Below are positions 38,171 through 48,142 of a stretch of DNA of 64,000 nt, one piece after another. The stretch is taken from the NCBI RefSeq assembly GCF_902459555.1, contig NZ_CABPSM010000018.1:25624-89623 (forward strand), written 5' to 3'. Under the pieces are notes generated by a model that did not search any database, had not been told where the DNA came from, and was given only the letters and a program-made list of their open reading frames with translations. Every line of letters begins with the position of its first letter. The first letter of the stretch is position 1. Source of the stretch: Pandoraea horticolens. Lineage in GTDB: Bacteria > Pseudomonadota > Gammaproteobacteria > Burkholderiales > Burkholderiaceae. Both the position numbers and the translations under genes were made by a program.

Positions 38171-38908
38171 TTAGCTGGCGCTGGCCGGCGTGGACTTGCG
38201 CACCGGCGTGATGTTGGTCGCGAACTGCGTCGAGTGCAGGCTGGCGCCGGTCAGGAAGTAACCGTGCAGGCTGTGGGCGAAGCGGTTGAGCTTCGAGACG
38301 ATGCCCTTGTTGGCGCGCGTCAGCGCGTTGAAGCCGAGCACCGCGGGAATCGCGACGAACAGACCGAAGGCCGTCATGATAAGCGCCTCACCCACGGGGC
38401 CGGCCACTTTGTCGATGGTCGTCTGCCCCGATGCGCCGATGGCCAGCAGAGCGTGATAGATACCCCACACCGTGCCGAACAGGCCAACGAACGGTGAGGT
38501 CGAGCCGATCGATGCCAGCATGGCCAGACCGCTTTGCAGGCGCGAAACCGTGTCGTCCACCGAGTTCTTCAGTGCGCGCGTGATCCAGTCGCTCACGTCC
38601 ATCTTGTCGTGCAAATGCGGCTGGCTTTGGCGGTGGTGTTCGGCGGCGTCCTGACCTGCGAGGGCGAGGGCGAGGAACGGGTTGTTCTGACCGGATTCGC
38701 CGAGCTTTTGCAGGCCGGCGGAGAAGTTATCGGAGTGCCAGAAGTCAGGCTCGGCGGTGCGCGTCAGGCGGCTCAGGCGGAAGACTTGCGTGCCCTTGAT
38801 GATGATGACCGTCCAGGACAGCACCGACATCACCAACAGCACGATCGCGATCGCACGGGTGACGAAATCGCCCTGCGCCCAGACGTGACTCAAACCATAC
38901 TCTTGCAT
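38171..38908 (-). CDS. exbB: MotA/TolQ/ExbB proton channel family protein ExbB
   Basis: A 245-residue ExbB with three membrane helices (about 15-38, 135-155, 175-200); the conserved GLFGTVWGIYHALLAIG and the threonine/proline-rich third helix are present. It forms the pentameric channel round ExbD. It follows tonB by 39 bases in a tonB-exbB-exbD operon. Confidence 0.95.
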   Translation of the reverse strand: MQEYGLSHVWAQGDFVTRAIAIVLLVMSVLSWTVIIIKGTQVFRLSRLTRTAEPDFWHSDNFSAGLQKLGESGQNNPFLALALAGQDAAEHHRQSQPHLHDKMDVSDWITRALKNSVDDTVSRLQSGLAMLASIGSTSPFVGLFGTVWGIYHALLAIGASGQTTIDKVAGPVGEALIMTAFGLFVAIPAVLGFNALTRANKGIVSKLNRFAHSLHGYFLTGASLHSTQFATNITPVRKSTPASAS

Positions 38909-38947
38909 TTTGCGTTCCTCGGGAGATCCAGTTCGTAAATCGTGACG

Positions 38948-39652
38948 TTAATCGTTCAGATTGAAATTAAACGGTTTGGTCGCTGCAGCTTCCACCGCCC
39001 GGCCGTTTTGCATCGGGGGCGCACAGCGCATCGCCAGTGCAGCGGTGCGGGCGGCCTGGTCGAGACGGGGGAAGCCGCTCGATTTGACGACATTGGCGCT
39101 CGAGACCACACCGCGGGTGTCGATCACGAGACGCAAGGTGACGGTGCCTTCCTCGCCAACGCGACGTGACTGCGTAGGATAGACCACTCGCGGTTCTTCG
39201 CATTTGACGGCGAGCCCTTCGACCGGACCCGACGGCGCAGGTGCCGGGGCCGGGGCGGGCGGGGCGGGCGGCGTCGGCGCGGCGTTTTGCACCGGTTCGA
39301 CTTGCTGCTGCGGCGGTGCGACCGGTTCGGCCTTTTGGGTGATGGCGTTCTTCGGTTGCTCGCGCGGCTTGGGCAGCGGCTGGGCGACCTTCGGCTTCGG
39401 CGGTTCCGGCTGCGGTTTGGGCGGCGCGGGTTGCGGTGGCGTCGGCGCGGGCGTGAGCGGAATGATCGTGGCGGTGAATGTCGCCGGTTCGATCGTTGCC
39501 TTCTCGGGGTCGTTGCGCAGGTGCGACAACCCGACTAGGGCGGCAATGTGAAGGACGACGATCACAACCGCGATCGCGATGGCGCGCGGCGACGTCAGCG
39601 GATCTCGGATCTGCGTGAGCGCAAGGCCAGATGGGGGCACGGCGGTCGACAT
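38948..39652 (-). CDS. tonB: Energy transducer TonB
   Basis: A 234-residue TonB. One N-terminal membrane anchor (about residues 24-44), a long Pro/Lys/Glu-rich periplasmic spacer (about 60-145) and a C-terminal TonB domain (YPTQSRRVGEEGTVTLRLVI). It transmits proton-motive energy to outer-membrane siderophore and haem receptors. First gene of the operon with exbB and exbD. The nearest Fur box is before bfd, with a terminator between, so control of tonB itself is unclear. Confidence 0.93.
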   Translation of the reverse strand: MSTAVPPSGLALTQIRDPLTSPRAIAIAVVIVVLHIAALVGLSHLRNDPEKATIEPATFTATIIPLTPAPTPPQPAPPKPQPEPPKPKVAQPLPKPREQPKNAITQKAEPVAPPQQQVEPVQNAAPTPPAPPAPAPAPAPSGPVEGLAVKCEEPRVVYPTQSRRVGEEGTVTLRLVIDTRGVVSSANVVKSSGFPRLDQAARTAALAMRCAPPMQNGRAVEAAATKPFNFNLND

Positions 39653-39750
39653 GATAACGGCTAGGGTACGCTAAATTGCGACGGTGAACGATGAGGCAAG
39701 CGCGGTGTGCGAAGCCTCGGGGTTCGGGATGGCCCGACGTACGATCAAAG

Positions 39751-39773
39751 GAAAACCGCGCCAAGGGGCGCGG
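39751..39773 (-). terminator. Leftward terminator between bfd and tonB
   Basis: The stem ccgcgcc / ggcgcgg with a 4-base loop is followed, in the leftward direction, by TTTT. It ends any transcript that starts at the Fur-controlled bfd promoter. Confidence 0.75.
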
Positions 39774-39810
39774 TCGGCGAACGCAGTGAGTAAAAAAACC
39801 GGGCTTGCAC

Positions 39811-39873
39811 TCACCTTCGAAACAGGAAAAAAGACAAGCATAGCGTTGAAACAAAGCCAATCAGGAGTTCCAT
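39811..39873 (-). CDS. Candidate 20-residue hydrophobic small protein
   Basis: A 20-codon frame encoding MELLIGFVSTLCLSFFLFRR: a single predicted membrane helix with a positive C-terminus. The Shine-Dalgarno GGAGGTG lies 4 bases before the ATG, one of the best in the window. It sits between bfd and tonB, upstream of its own terminator and downstream of the Fur box, so it may be an iron-regulated membrane peptide. No homologue is known to me. Confidence 0.5.
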   Translation of the reverse strand: MELLIGFVSTLCLSFFLFRR

Positions 39874-40035
39874 CGGGCACCTCCAGGGTGACGAATCGCT
39901 GGCTGGCGCATGACGTCTGCGAGACGCCTGGCTGGCTCTGTCGCCGTCGTGATCCGGACGGACTCCGGTCATGACGGCGATATCGGCATGGATGATACGG
40001 GCGAGTCTCGCCTTCGCCAAACGTGCCGGCAGCGA

Positions 40036-40290
40036 TTATGCCGCCAGTGCGAGTTCTCGCGTCACAGCTTCGGTCGAAGTCTCGACCTGAGCGGATTGGC
40101 AGCAGCCTCCACACGAGCGACCGCAGCACGGCGTGGCCCCCGACACCATCTCCTGAACGTACGGCCCGCACTTGCCGCAGCACAGCGCAACGCCGAGGTC
40201 GATCTGGAGATCTTCCATCGTGGAGGCGCCGGCGTCGAGACAAGCCTTGATCTGGCGCTCGGAAACGGATTTGCAGACACAGACGATCAT
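40036..40290 (-). CDS. bfd: Bacterioferritin-associated ferredoxin
   Basis: An 84-residue [2Fe-2S] protein of the BFD family. The cluster ligands are C4, C6 (MIVCVCKSVSERQI), C38 and C41 (ALCCGKCGPYVQ). The tail holds extra cysteines (CCGRSCGGCC). Bfd reduces the iron core of bacterioferritin so that iron can be released. A Fur box precedes it, and bfr lies 1.1 kb away on the same strand. Confidence 0.92.
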   Translation of the reverse strand: MIVCVCKSVSERQIKACLDAGASTMEDLQIDLGVALCCGKCGPYVQEMVSGATPCCGRSCGGCCQSAQVETSTEAVTRELALAA

Positions 40291-40315
40291 GGTGAAAACG
40301 TCAAAATTTAACACT

Positions 40316-40334
40316 AATGAGAATAATTATTATT
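40316..40334 (-). promoter_or_regulatory. Fur box upstream of bfd
   Basis: aatgagaataattattatt matches the 19-bp Fur consensus well; it lies 26 bases before the bfd start. Iron starvation should raise Bfd, releasing stored iron. Confidence 0.8.
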
Positions 40335-40403
40335 TAAGTTATGACGTTTTGCAAGTCCCATTGACCTATCCCATAGCCCACACAGGGATATACGCCAGCG
40401 GTT

Positions 40404-41273
40404 TTACGCGGGAATGATGGGAAGGTTCGGCGGCCGATCCAGACAGACCGGGCCGTGCGGCGCGATTCCGGCAATTTCAACCGTTTGCACGCGTGGGGCG
40501 TTGGGCAGTAGGCGATCGGCCATCGTTTGCAGAGCCTTCGCGTTGGCGGTCGTCATCAATTGCAGGCTGCCGTGTCCGCCAGACGGTTGGGAAGCCTTCA
40601 ACCCATCGGTTTCAAGACGTCGCTGAAGCTGGCGGGCGATAGCTTCGCCCGTGTCGATGAGAGTGAGGGCCGTGTCGAAGCATTGCCGGATGGCGGGGAT
40701 CAGGAATGGGTAGTGGGTGCAGCCGAGTACGAGCGTGTCGGCGCCTTGCGCCACCATCGGCTCGATGAATCGATCGAGAAGCGCCATGACCTCGGGGGAG
40801 CCGATGTCGCCGGCTTCGATGCGCTCGACAAGCCCGTGGCCCGGCTGGCAAAGGAAGCGTTGCCCCTGTGCAGTGTGACGCGCGAGCAGATCCGCGAACC
40901 GGGCGCTACGCAGCGTAGCGGCAGTGGCGAGCACACCAATCACACCACTTCGCGATGCCGCTGCGGCGGGCTTGATGCCGGGTTCGACGCCGACGACCGG
41001 CCACGACGCGTCGGCGCGCAGCGCTGCCACCCCATGCGCCGTTGCCGTGTTGCAGGCAACGACGAGCGCCTTGGCGCCGCGCTCTCGCAGCCACCGGCCG
41101 ATCGCGAGGCTGCGTTGTTCGATGAACGAATCGGGGCGTTCGCCATAGGGAGCGAAGTGCGAGTCGGCTACGTAGAGCAGCGACTCATGGGGGAGCAGGG
41201 CGCGTACGGCCTGAAGGACCGACAGGCCACCGAGACCGGAATCGAAGACGCCAATCGGCGCGTTGGAGGGCAT
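40404..41273 (-). CDS. murI: Glutamate racemase
   Basis: A 289-residue racemase making D-glutamate for peptidoglycan. The two catalytic cysteines are C74 (VVACNTATAHG) and C185 (VLGCTHYPF), with the N-terminal IGVFDSGLGGLSVL motif. The ATG at 41273 is the natural start; upstream codons read through a terminator hairpin. Confidence 0.95.
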   Translation of the reverse strand: MPSNAPIGVFDSGLGGLSVLQAVRALLPHESLLYVADSHFAPYGERPDSFIEQRSLAIGRWLRERGAKALVVACNTATAHGVAALRADASWPVVGVEPGIKPAAAASRSGVIGVLATAATLRSARFADLLARHTAQGQRFLCQPGHGLVERIEAGDIGSPEVMALLDRFIEPMVAQGADTLVLGCTHYPFLIPAIRQCFDTALTLIDTGEAIARQLQRRLETDGLKASQPSGGHGSLQLMTTANAKALQTMADRLLPNAPRVQTVEIAGIAPHGPVCLDRPPNLPIIPA

Positions 41274-41281
41274 GGCAAATG

Positions 41282-41306
41282 AAAAAGGGCCGGCAAATGC
41301 CGGCCC
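41282..41306 (-). terminator. Terminator of bfr
   Basis: Leftward, an 8-bp stem (gggccggc / gccggccc, 4-base loop) is followed by TTTTTC. It lies 80 bases after the bfr stop and just upstream of the murI start. Confidence 0.75.
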
Positions 41307-41385
41307 CGAAATTTTAGCGCAAACCTTGCCGGCCGATACTGGCCCGGCGATGCACCTGTTATGTGTCTTGTGGGGAGTGACGGGC

Positions 41386-41865
41386 TTATTCTTCGAACGA
41401 CGCCATGCCCGACTGCTGGTAGTTCTGGAGACCGACCTTGCCGACCAGTTCGATCTGCGTTTCGAGCCAGTCGATGTGCTCTTCGGTGTCGTGCAGGATC
41501 TCGTTGAAGATTTCACGCGAGACGAAGTCCTTCACGCTTTCGCAATGCGCGACACCTTCCTTGCAGGTCTTCTGCGAGAGGGATTCGAGCTTCAGATCGC
41601 ACTTCAGGATTTCCAGCGTGTCTTCACCGATGAGCAGCTTGTGCAGGTCTTGCAGGTTGGGCAGGCCGTCGAGCATGAAGATGCGTTCGATCAGCTTGTC
41701 GGCGTGCTTCATCTCGCCGATGGACTCGTCATATTCATGCTTGCCGAGTTTGTTGAGGCCCCAGTGGTTGTACATGCGGGCGTGCAGAAAGTACTGGTTG
41801 ATCGCCGTCAGTTCGTTCGTGAGCTGTGCGTTGAGGAGTTCGAGGACTTTCTTGTCGCCTTTCAT
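41386..41865 (-). CDS. bfr: Bacterioferritin
   Basis: A 159-residue haem-containing ferritin (24-mer cage). Ferroxidase residues appear in [17 protein letters not shown] and [20 protein letters not shown], which includes the haem-ligand methionine region. Stores iron as ferric mineral; Bfd nearby is its release partner. The ATG at 41865 opens [19 protein letters not shown], the family start. Confidence 0.96.
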   Translation of the reverse strand: MKGDKKVLELLNAQLTNELTAINQYFLHARMYNHWGLNKLGKHEYDESIGEMKHADKLIERIFMLDGLPNLQDLHKLLIGEDTLEILKCDLKLESLSQKTCKEGVAHCESVKDFVSREIFNEILHDTEEHIDWLETQIELVGKVGLQNYQQSGMASFEE

Positions 41866-42032
41866 TTCGGATCCCTGTTTTTCATGCAATTGGCAAGCCG
41901 TTGAAGAGTAGCGTGAAAAGGCAGGGAAGCCAAGCTCCGCAAGGCTTTTCGTGAACCGAGGTGCGAATAGAAATACGATTCATTCGCACCCATCGACGCG
42001 ACATCGACCTGACACAAGGTGGCGTCGGTGCG

Positions 42033-42056
42033 AAAAAAAACCGGTCGAAGCCGGGC
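42033..42056 (-). terminator. Probable terminator of the fumarase transcript
   Basis: Leftward, a short stem (CCGG / CCGG round CTTCGA) is followed by eight T. The stem is weak; the T-run is the main support. Confidence 0.45.
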
Positions 42057-42126
42057 TGGGTCCTGCGGGCTGACGAGGCCCTTTGCGGGTCTCGTGCAGC
42101 CTGTGTTGCTGTTCTGTTGTCCTGAA

Positions 42127-43650
42127 TTACTCGGCCGCGACCGGAATCTTGCCGATCTTCGCTTGCCATTCCTTCGGCCCAGTCTGATGCACCGACACGC
42201 CGGTCGAATCGACGGCCACGGTCACGGGCATGTCCTTGACGTCGAACTCGTAGATCGCTTCCATGCCGAGGTCTTCGAAGGCCAGCACGCGCGCGGCACG
42301 AATCGCCTTGGAGACGAGGTAAGCGGCACCGCCGACCGCCATCAGGTACGCAGCCTTGTGCTTCTTGATGGCTTCGATGGCGGCCGGACCACGTTCCGAC
42401 TTGCCGATCATGACGGTGAGCCCCGTTTTCGACAGCATCATGTCGGTGAATTTGTCCATACGCGTAGACGTGGTCGGACCTGCCGGGCCGACGACTTCGT
42501 CGCGCACCGGATCGACCGGGCCGACGTAGTAAATGGCGCGGCCTTTGAAGTCGACCGGCAGCGGCTCGCCGCGGGCGATCATGTCGGCGATGCGCTTGTG
42601 GGCGGCGTCGCGGCCCGTGAGCATCTTGCCCGAAAGCAGCAGGGTCTGGCCCGGCTTCCAGCTTGCGACTTCTTCCGGCGTGAGCGTGTCCAGATCGACG
42701 CGCTTGCTCGTCTCGGTGTTCGGCGCCCAGTGCACGTTCGGCCAGGCATCGAGCGACGGTGCGGCGAGGAACGACGGACCCGAGCCATCCAGCGTGAAGT
42801 GCGCGTGGCGCGTGGCCGCGCAGTTCGGGATCATGGCGACCGGCTTGGACGCGGCGTGCGTCGGATAGTCGAGGATCTTCACGTCAAGCACGGTGGCCAG
42901 ACCGCCCAGGCCTTGTGCGCCGATACCGAGGGCGTTGACCTTCTCAAATAGCTCGATACGCAGCTCTTCGTTCCAGTTCTGCGGGCCGCGCTTGATCACG
43001 TCATGGATATCGATCGGGTCCATGAGCGATTCCTTGGCGAGCACCATGGCTTTTTCCGCCGTGCCGCCGATACCGATGCCGAGCATGCCTGGCGGGCACC
43101 AGCCGGCGCCCATCGTCGGTACGGTCTTCACGACCCAGTCGACGATCGAGTCGGACGGGTTGAGCATCACGAACTTCGACTTGTTCTCCGAGCCGCCGCC
43201 CTTGGCCGCGACCGTGATGTCGACCTTGTCGCCTTCCACGATTTCGTAATGGATGACGGCGGGCGTGTTGTCCTTCGTGTTCTTGCGGCCGGCTTCGGGC
43301 GGCGCCACGATCGAGGCGCGTAGCACGTTGTCCGGGTGCAGGTAAGCCTGACGCACGCCTTCGTTGATCATGTCGGTAAGGCTGCGCTTGGCGTCCCAGC
43401 GCACGTTCATGCCAACCTTCACGAACACCGTCACGATGCCGGTGTCCTGGCACAGCGGGCGGCGGCCTTCGGCGCACATGCGGCTGTTGGTCAGGATTTG
43501 CGCGATGGCGTCCTTCGCGGCGGGGCTTTGTTCAGCCTCGTAGGCGCGGCCCAGCGCCTGGATGTAATCGTCCGGATGGTAGTAGCTGATGTACTGCAGG
43601 GCACCGGCGACGCTCTGAATGACGTCGTCTTCTTTAATGACGGTAGACAT
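42127..43650 (-). CDS. fumA: Class I fumarate hydratase
   Basis: A 507-residue iron-sulfur fumarase (FumA/FumB type; the symbol is by analogy). The N-terminal alpha part has MCAEGRRPLCQDTGIVTVFV with a cluster cysteine and VIHYEIVEGDKVDITVAAKG; the C-terminal beta part has SGKMLTGRDAAHKRI and DPVRDEVVGPAGPTTSTRMD. It hydrates fumarate to malate in the TCA cycle and needs an oxygen-sensitive [4Fe-4S] cluster. It is followed 15 bases upstream by the UPF0114 gene on the same strand. Confidence 0.95.
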   Translation of the reverse strand: MSTVIKEDDVIQSVAGALQYISYYHPDDYIQALGRAYEAEQSPAAKDAIAQILTNSRMCAEGRRPLCQDTGIVTVFVKVGMNVRWDAKRSLTDMINEGVRQAYLHPDNVLRASIVAPPEAGRKNTKDNTPAVIHYEIVEGDKVDITVAAKGGGSENKSKFVMLNPSDSIVDWVVKTVPTMGAGWCPPGMLGIGIGGTAEKAMVLAKESLMDPIDIHDVIKRGPQNWNEELRIELFEKVNALGIGAQGLGGLATVLDVKILDYPTHAASKPVAMIPNCAATRHAHFTLDGSGPSFLAAPSLDAWPNVHWAPNTETSKRVDLDTLTPEEVASWKPGQTLLLSGKMLTGRDAAHKRIADMIARGEPLPVDFKGRAIYYVGPVDPVRDEVVGPAGPTTSTRMDKFTDMMLSKTGLTVMIGKSERGPAAIEAIKKHKAAYLMAVGGAAYLVSKAIRAARVLAFEDLGMEAIYEFDVKDMPVTVAVDSTGVSVHQTGPKEWQAKIGKIPVAAE

Positions 43651-43665
43651 GAAACGGCTCTCGAC

Positions 43666-44238
43666 TTAGTGGGGACTGGTATGGGTGAGGACTTGCGGGG
43701 TTGCGTACACCGGGGCGTGACTGTCGTTCGTCATCTTATTGACGAAGGCCATGACGACGGCGGAAAGCAGGAAGGCGCAGTGAATGATCACTTGCCACAT
43801 GATCGTGTGCGGCGTTTGCTGGGCCGCATCGATGAACGTCTTGAGCAGGTGGATCGACGAGATGCTGATGAGCGCCATCGAGAGCTTCACCTTGAGCACG
43901 CCGGCGTTCACATGGTCGAGCCATTCCGGTTCGTCCGGATGGCCTTCGACGCCCAGGCGGGAGACGAACGTCTCGTAGCCGCCGATGATCACCATGATGA
44001 GCAGGTTCGAGATCATCACCACGTCGATCAGGCCGAGCACGACGAGCATGATCTGCGTTTCGTCGAACGTCGTTGCGTGGGAGACCAGATGCCAGAGTTC
44101 GACCAGAAACTTGTAGACGTAGACGCCTTGCGCGGCGATCAGGCCCAGGTACAGTGGCAGTTGGAGCCAGCGGCTGAAGAAAATGACGCGGGGCAGGGGG
44201 CGCATCGGCGCGTCGGACGGGCGGCCGGGAGTCGACAT
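43666..44238 (-). CDS. UPF0114/YqhA family membrane protein
   Basis: A 190-residue protein with four hydrophobic segments (about 18-42, 63-90, 112-132, 148-168). The segment FSRWLQLPLYLGLIAAQGVY and GGYETFVSRLG are typical of the TIGR00645/UPF0114 family. It sits directly upstream of fumarase with 15 bases between stop and start, so they are probably co-transcribed. The function is unknown. Confidence 0.85.
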   Translation of the reverse strand: MSTPGRPSDAPMRPLPRVIFFSRWLQLPLYLGLIAAQGVYVYKFLVELWHLVSHATTFDETQIMLVVLGLIDVVMISNLLIMVIIGGYETFVSRLGVEGHPDEPEWLDHVNAGVLKVKLSMALISISSIHLLKTFIDAAQQTPHTIMWQVIIHCAFLLSAVVMAFVNKMTNDSHAPVYATPQVLTHTSPH

Positions 44239-44423
44239 GGCTATTTTGACGAAGTGGAGACATGGGCCTGCGATGACGGCCGCAGGCTGTAGTTATCAAA
44301 TACGCAAAGCAAATGCGAAACCACCGGGCAACGTGCTCACCGCTGGAACGTCACGGATGGCGCGTCGCAAAAATCGGCATGGCGGGCATTTTACAACGTC
44401 TTGCCGGGGACGCCGCGTCCGAT

Positions 44424-45413
44424 TCAGTCCTGGGCCGGCAATAGCGTTTTGCGCGCCCCGGCGCACGGCAGTGCCGCGAGTACGATCCCGGCCACCGTCA
44501 GGGCCAGTGCAGCGCCCTGCGCAACGGTCAGCCGCTCGCCCAGAAAGATCACGCCGTAGGCCGTGGCGGCCACGGGCACCATGGCGGTGAAGACCCCGGC
44601 CAGTTGTGCGCTGACGTGTCGAATGCCGCGCATCCACAGGAAGAACGAGAACACGCTGGCGGCGAGGCCGTACCAGACGATGAGCGCCCAATGGCCGGGC
44701 GTGAGCGACGCGTAATCCACAGCCATCAACCCGACCACGCCGAGCGGCAGCATCAGCACGCCGCCGATCAGGTGCGTATAGGCGCAGATATCGATGGCGG
44801 ACAGTTCTGCGGCGAGCCGCTTCGAGACGATCACGTAGATGGCTTCGCAAACGACGGCGCCCAGCACGAGGGCGTTGCCGAGCCATGCGTTGCCTGTCCC
44901 GGAAGCGTCGGCACCGTGCGCGTCGTCGCGAGAGAGGTTCAGCAGCGCCACACCGGCGATCGCGAGTGCAACGCTCACCAACGTGCGCCGCGACGGGTGT
45001 TCGCGCAGCACCGCCCACGACAGCAGCGCCACGCAGGCGGGCAACGTGGCGGTGATGACGCCGGCGGCGGTGGCCGTCGTCATCCGCACGCCCGAGAGTA
45101 TGAGCAGGGTGAAGAGGAACGTGCCGAAGAATGTCTGCACGAAGAGGTGCCCCCATTGGCTGCGCGTCACGCGTCGCATGGCGGCTGGCCGGTAGCGGGG
45201 GGCGAGGGCGATGACGGCGATCACGAAGCGCCACAGGGCGAAGGCGGCCACGGGCATGACGGCGACCATTGTCTTGCCGATGCCGACGTTGATCCCCACG
45301 AAGGTCATCGCAAGGGCCAGTGCGAAGCTCGGAAAGCGGGCGAAGACGCGCTCGGTGGCCGAGGGTGCCGAGGGAATGTCGGCGGACGGTTGAGGCGGAG
45401 ATGTCGAATTCAC
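44424..45413 (-). CDS. EamA/DMT family transporter
   Basis: A 329-residue drug/metabolite-type exporter with ten hydrophobic segments in two EamA repeats (about 38-165 and 185-320). The start is a GTG at 45413 (VNSTSPPQPS) with GGAG five bases upstream. The conserved AGVFTAMVPVAATAYGVIFLGE region ends the second repeat. Substrate unknown. Confidence 0.87.
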   Translation of the reverse strand: MNSTSPPQPSADIPSAPSATERVFARFPSFALALAMTFVGINVGIGKTMVAVMPVAAFALWRFVIAVIALAPRYRPAAMRRVTRSQWGHLFVQTFFGTFLFTLLILSGVRMTTATAAGVITATLPACVALLSWAVLREHPSRRTLVSVALAIAGVALLNLSRDDAHGADASGTGNAWLGNALVLGAVVCEAIYVIVSKRLAAELSAIDICAYTHLIGGVLMLPLGVVGLMAVDYASLTPGHWALIVWYGLAASVFSFFLWMRGIRHVSAQLAGVFTAMVPVAATAYGVIFLGERLTVAQGAALALTVAGIVLAALPCAGARKTLLPAQD

Positions 45414-45649
45414 GGGGGCTCCGGGCGAGTCCGGGGTGGCGAGACGGGGTTGATGCGGGTAGGATTGTAGCGAATACGCCACAGTCTGTTGCAATGCGGT
45501 AATGCGTCCGCGTGAGTCCCGCACGCGGGACGCGGAACTCGAATGCAGCAGTGTAAGGCGTTAGTAAGTCGCTCGTCTTAATGTGACGTTAGCGATTTGT
45601 TTTGGCTTGATTGCAATCGTTTTTGCATATCCATAAGAGGGGACAACTC

Positions 45650-47632
45650 ATGGCAGCAATTGAATCGGTATTGCAGGAGCAGCGCGTCTTCGCGCCACCG
45701 CAGGCGCTGGTCGCCAAAGCGAACATCTCCGGCATGCCGGCCTATGAGGCGCTGTGCGCCGAGGCCGAGAAAGATCACGAGGGATTCTGGGCGCGTCAGG
45801 CGCGCGAGAATCTGGCCTGGCACAAGCCGTTCACCAAAGTCCTCGACGAGACCAACGCCCCGTTCTATACGTGGTTCGAAGATGGTCAGATCAACGCTTC
45901 GTACAACTGCCTGGATCGTCAGATCGCGGCGGGTCTGGGCGACAAGAACGCCATTCTTTTCGAATCTGATGATGGCACGGTGACGCCTGTCACCTATCGC
46001 GACCTGCTGGCGCGCGTGAGCCGTTTCGCCAATGCGCTCAAGGCCAAGGGTGTGAAGAAGGGCGACCGCGTGGTTATTTACATGCCGATGTCGGTCGAAG
46101 GCGTGGTCGCCATGCAGGCGTGTGCGCGTATTGGCGCGACGCACTCGGTAGTGTTCGGTGGCTTTTCGGCCAAGTCGCTCAACGAGCGCGTGATCGACGC
46201 CGGTGCGGTGGCCATCGTCACGGCTGACGAGCAGATGCGCGGCGGCAAGGCATTGCCGCTGAAGGCCATCGTCGACGAAGCGCTCGAGATGGGCGGCTGC
46301 GACCATGTGAAGTCTGTGATCGTCTACCGTCGCACCGGTGGTAACGTCAAGATGCAGGCCGGTCGAGACGAAGTGCTGCAGGACCTTGTCGCCGGTCAGT
46401 CGGACCAGTGCGAACCCGAGTGGGTTGGCGCGGAGCATCCGCTTTTCATCCTTTATACGTCGGGCTCGACGGGCAAGCCGAAGGGGGTGCAGCACAGCAC
46501 CGGCGGCTATCTGCTGTGGGCGTCGCTCACCATGCAGTGGACCTTCGATATCAAGCCGGACGACGTCTTCTGGTGTACTGCCGACATCGGCTGGATTACC
46601 GGTCACACGTATATCGCTTATGGTCCGTTGGCCGTGGGCGCGACGCAAGTCGTGTTCGAAGGCGTGCCGACGTACCCGAACGCTGGCCGTTTCTGGGAGA
46701 TGATCGACCGTCACAAGGTGACGGTGTTCTACACCGCGCCGACGGCGATCCGGTCGCTGATCAAGGCGGCTGAGCAGACGCCTGAGGTGCATCCGAAAAA
46801 GTACGACCTGTCGTCGCTGCGCATTCTCGGGTCGGTCGGTGAGCCGATCAACCCGGAAGCGTGGATGTGGTACTACGAAAACGTTGGTGGGGAGCGTTGC
46901 CCCATCGTCGACACGTGGTGGCAGACGGAGACGGGCGGTCACATCATCACGCCGCTGCCGGGCGCGACGCCGTTGGTGCCGGGTTCGTGCACGCTGGGTC
47001 TGCCGGGCATTGCGGTGGCGATTGTCGACGAAACCGGGCAGGACGTGCCGAACGGTCAGGGCGGCATGCTGGTGATCAAGCGCGCGTGGCCGGCAATGAT
47101 CCGGACGATCTGGGGGGACCCGGAGCGTTACAAGTCGAGCTACTTCCCGTCGGAGCTGGGTGGAAAGATCTATCTCGCGGGCGATGGTTCGATTCGCGAT
47201 GCCAAGACGGGTTACTTCACGATCATGGGCCGTATCGACGACGTGCTGAACGTCTCGGGGCACCGCATGGGCACGATGGAAATCGAGTCGGCGCTGGTGG
47301 CGAACCCGATCGTGGCGGAGGCTGCGGTGGTGGGGCGTCCGGACGACACGACGGGCGAGGCCATTGTCGCGTTCGTGGTGCTCAAGCGTTCGCGGCCGAC
47401 GGGTGACGAGGCCAGGCAACTGGCGCTTGAACTGCGTAACTGGGTGGGTAAGGAGATCGGGCCGATCGCCAAGCCGAAGGACATCCGTTTCGGGGACAAC
47501 TTGCCGAAGACCCGCTCGGGCAAGATCATGCGCCGTTTGCTGCGTGTGATTGCGAAGGGCGAGGAAATCACGCAGGACACGTCCACGCTTGAGAATCCGG
47601 CCATTCTGGAGCAACTCAAGCAGGCGCAGTAA
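45650..47632 (+). CDS. acs: Acetyl-CoA synthetase
   Basis: A 660-residue AMP-forming acetate:CoA ligase. Adenylation motifs: [39 protein letters not shown], and the hinge/acetylation region [15 protein letters not shown] with the regulatory lysine. It activates acetate for the TCA cycle. AAGAGGGG lies upstream of the ATG at 45650. The DUF4212/SSS symporter genes follow on the same strand, consistent with an acetate uptake operon. Confidence 0.97.
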   Translation: MAAIESVLQEQRVFAPPQALVAKANISGMPAYEALCAEAEKDHEGFWARQARENLAWHKPFTKVLDETNAPFYTWFEDGQINASYNCLDRQIAAGLGDKNAILFESDDGTVTPVTYRDLLARVSRFANALKAKGVKKGDRVVIYMPMSVEGVVAMQACARIGATHSVVFGGFSAKSLNERVIDAGAVAIVTADEQMRGGKALPLKAIVDEALEMGGCDHVKSVIVYRRTGGNVKMQAGRDEVLQDLVAGQSDQCEPEWVGAEHPLFILYTSGSTGKPKGVQHSTGGYLLWASLTMQWTFDIKPDDVFWCTADIGWITGHTYIAYGPLAVGATQVVFEGVPTYPNAGRFWEMIDRHKVTVFYTAPTAIRSLIKAAEQTPEVHPKKYDLSSLRILGSVGEPINPEAWMWYYENVGGERCPIVDTWWQTETGGHIITPLPGATPLVPGSCTLGLPGIAVAIVDETGQDVPNGQGGMLVIKRAWPAMIRTIWGDPERYKSSYFPSELGGKIYLAGDGSIRDAKTGYFTIMGRIDDVLNVSGHRMGTMEIESALVANPIVAEAAVVGRPDDTTGEAIVAFVVLKRSRPTGDEARQLALELRNWVGKEIGPIAKPKDIRFGDNLPKTRSGKIMRRLLRVIAKGEEITQDTSTLENPAILEQLKQAQ

Positions 47633-47653
47633 GCGCGCGGTACACGGCCTGCT

Positions 47654-48142
47654 ATGGCAAATCGCTCGCCGACCGGCGCGGCCGGCACGGCTGACACGAT
47701 GCGCGTCGGCGGGTCGCTGCCGGACGTTGCTTCCGGCGGCCCGCGGCCCGATGTCGATTGGCAAGGGGCCGCGGCTGCTATTGCGTCGCGTCATTGGTGG
47801 CGTACGTTGCGGCTGGTGGCGGTTCTGATGGCGATCGGCTTTGTGACGACGTTCGTGCCGCAGTTCTGGGCGCGCGAGTGGGCGTCGCTGCGGGTCGCCG
47901 GGTGGCCGCTGCCGTTTTACATGGGCGCGCAGGGTTCGATCCTGATCGACATCGGACTGATCGTCGTTTATGCGTGGCGGCAGCGTCGCAATGACGCGTG
48001 CTATCACCGTGAGCTGCATGCATTGCGCGATGCCCATCGCGACAGTCTGGGGCCTGACGGTGCCGGGCAGGGCCAGTCGGCGGCGCCCGCAACTTCGAGA
48101 AGTGCTTCCTCTCGCGCCGCTTCGGCGCCGACTTACCGATGA
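47654..48142 (+). CDS. DUF4212 symporter small subunit
   Basis: A 162-residue protein with two membrane helices in the middle (about 52-72 and 88-108) and a core resembling the sodium/substrate symporter small subunit (DUF4212): HWWRTLRLVAVLMAIGFVTT and LPFYMGAQGSILIDIGLIVV. The first 45 and last 40 residues are low-complexity and atypical. Its stop overlaps the next start (ATGA), so the two subunits are coupled. Confidence 0.88.
   Translation: MANRSPTGAAGTADTMRVGGSLPDVASGGPRPDVDWQGAAAAIASRHWWRTLRLVAVLMAIGFVTTFVPQFWAREWASLRVAGWPLPFYMGAQGSILIDIGLIVVYAWRQRRNDACYHRELHALRDAHRDSLGPDGAGQGQSAAPATSRSASSRAASAPTYR

Noticed and set aside
45578..48037. An 819-codon leftward frame over acs
   Set aside because: Antisense shadow; acs is complete on the plus strand.
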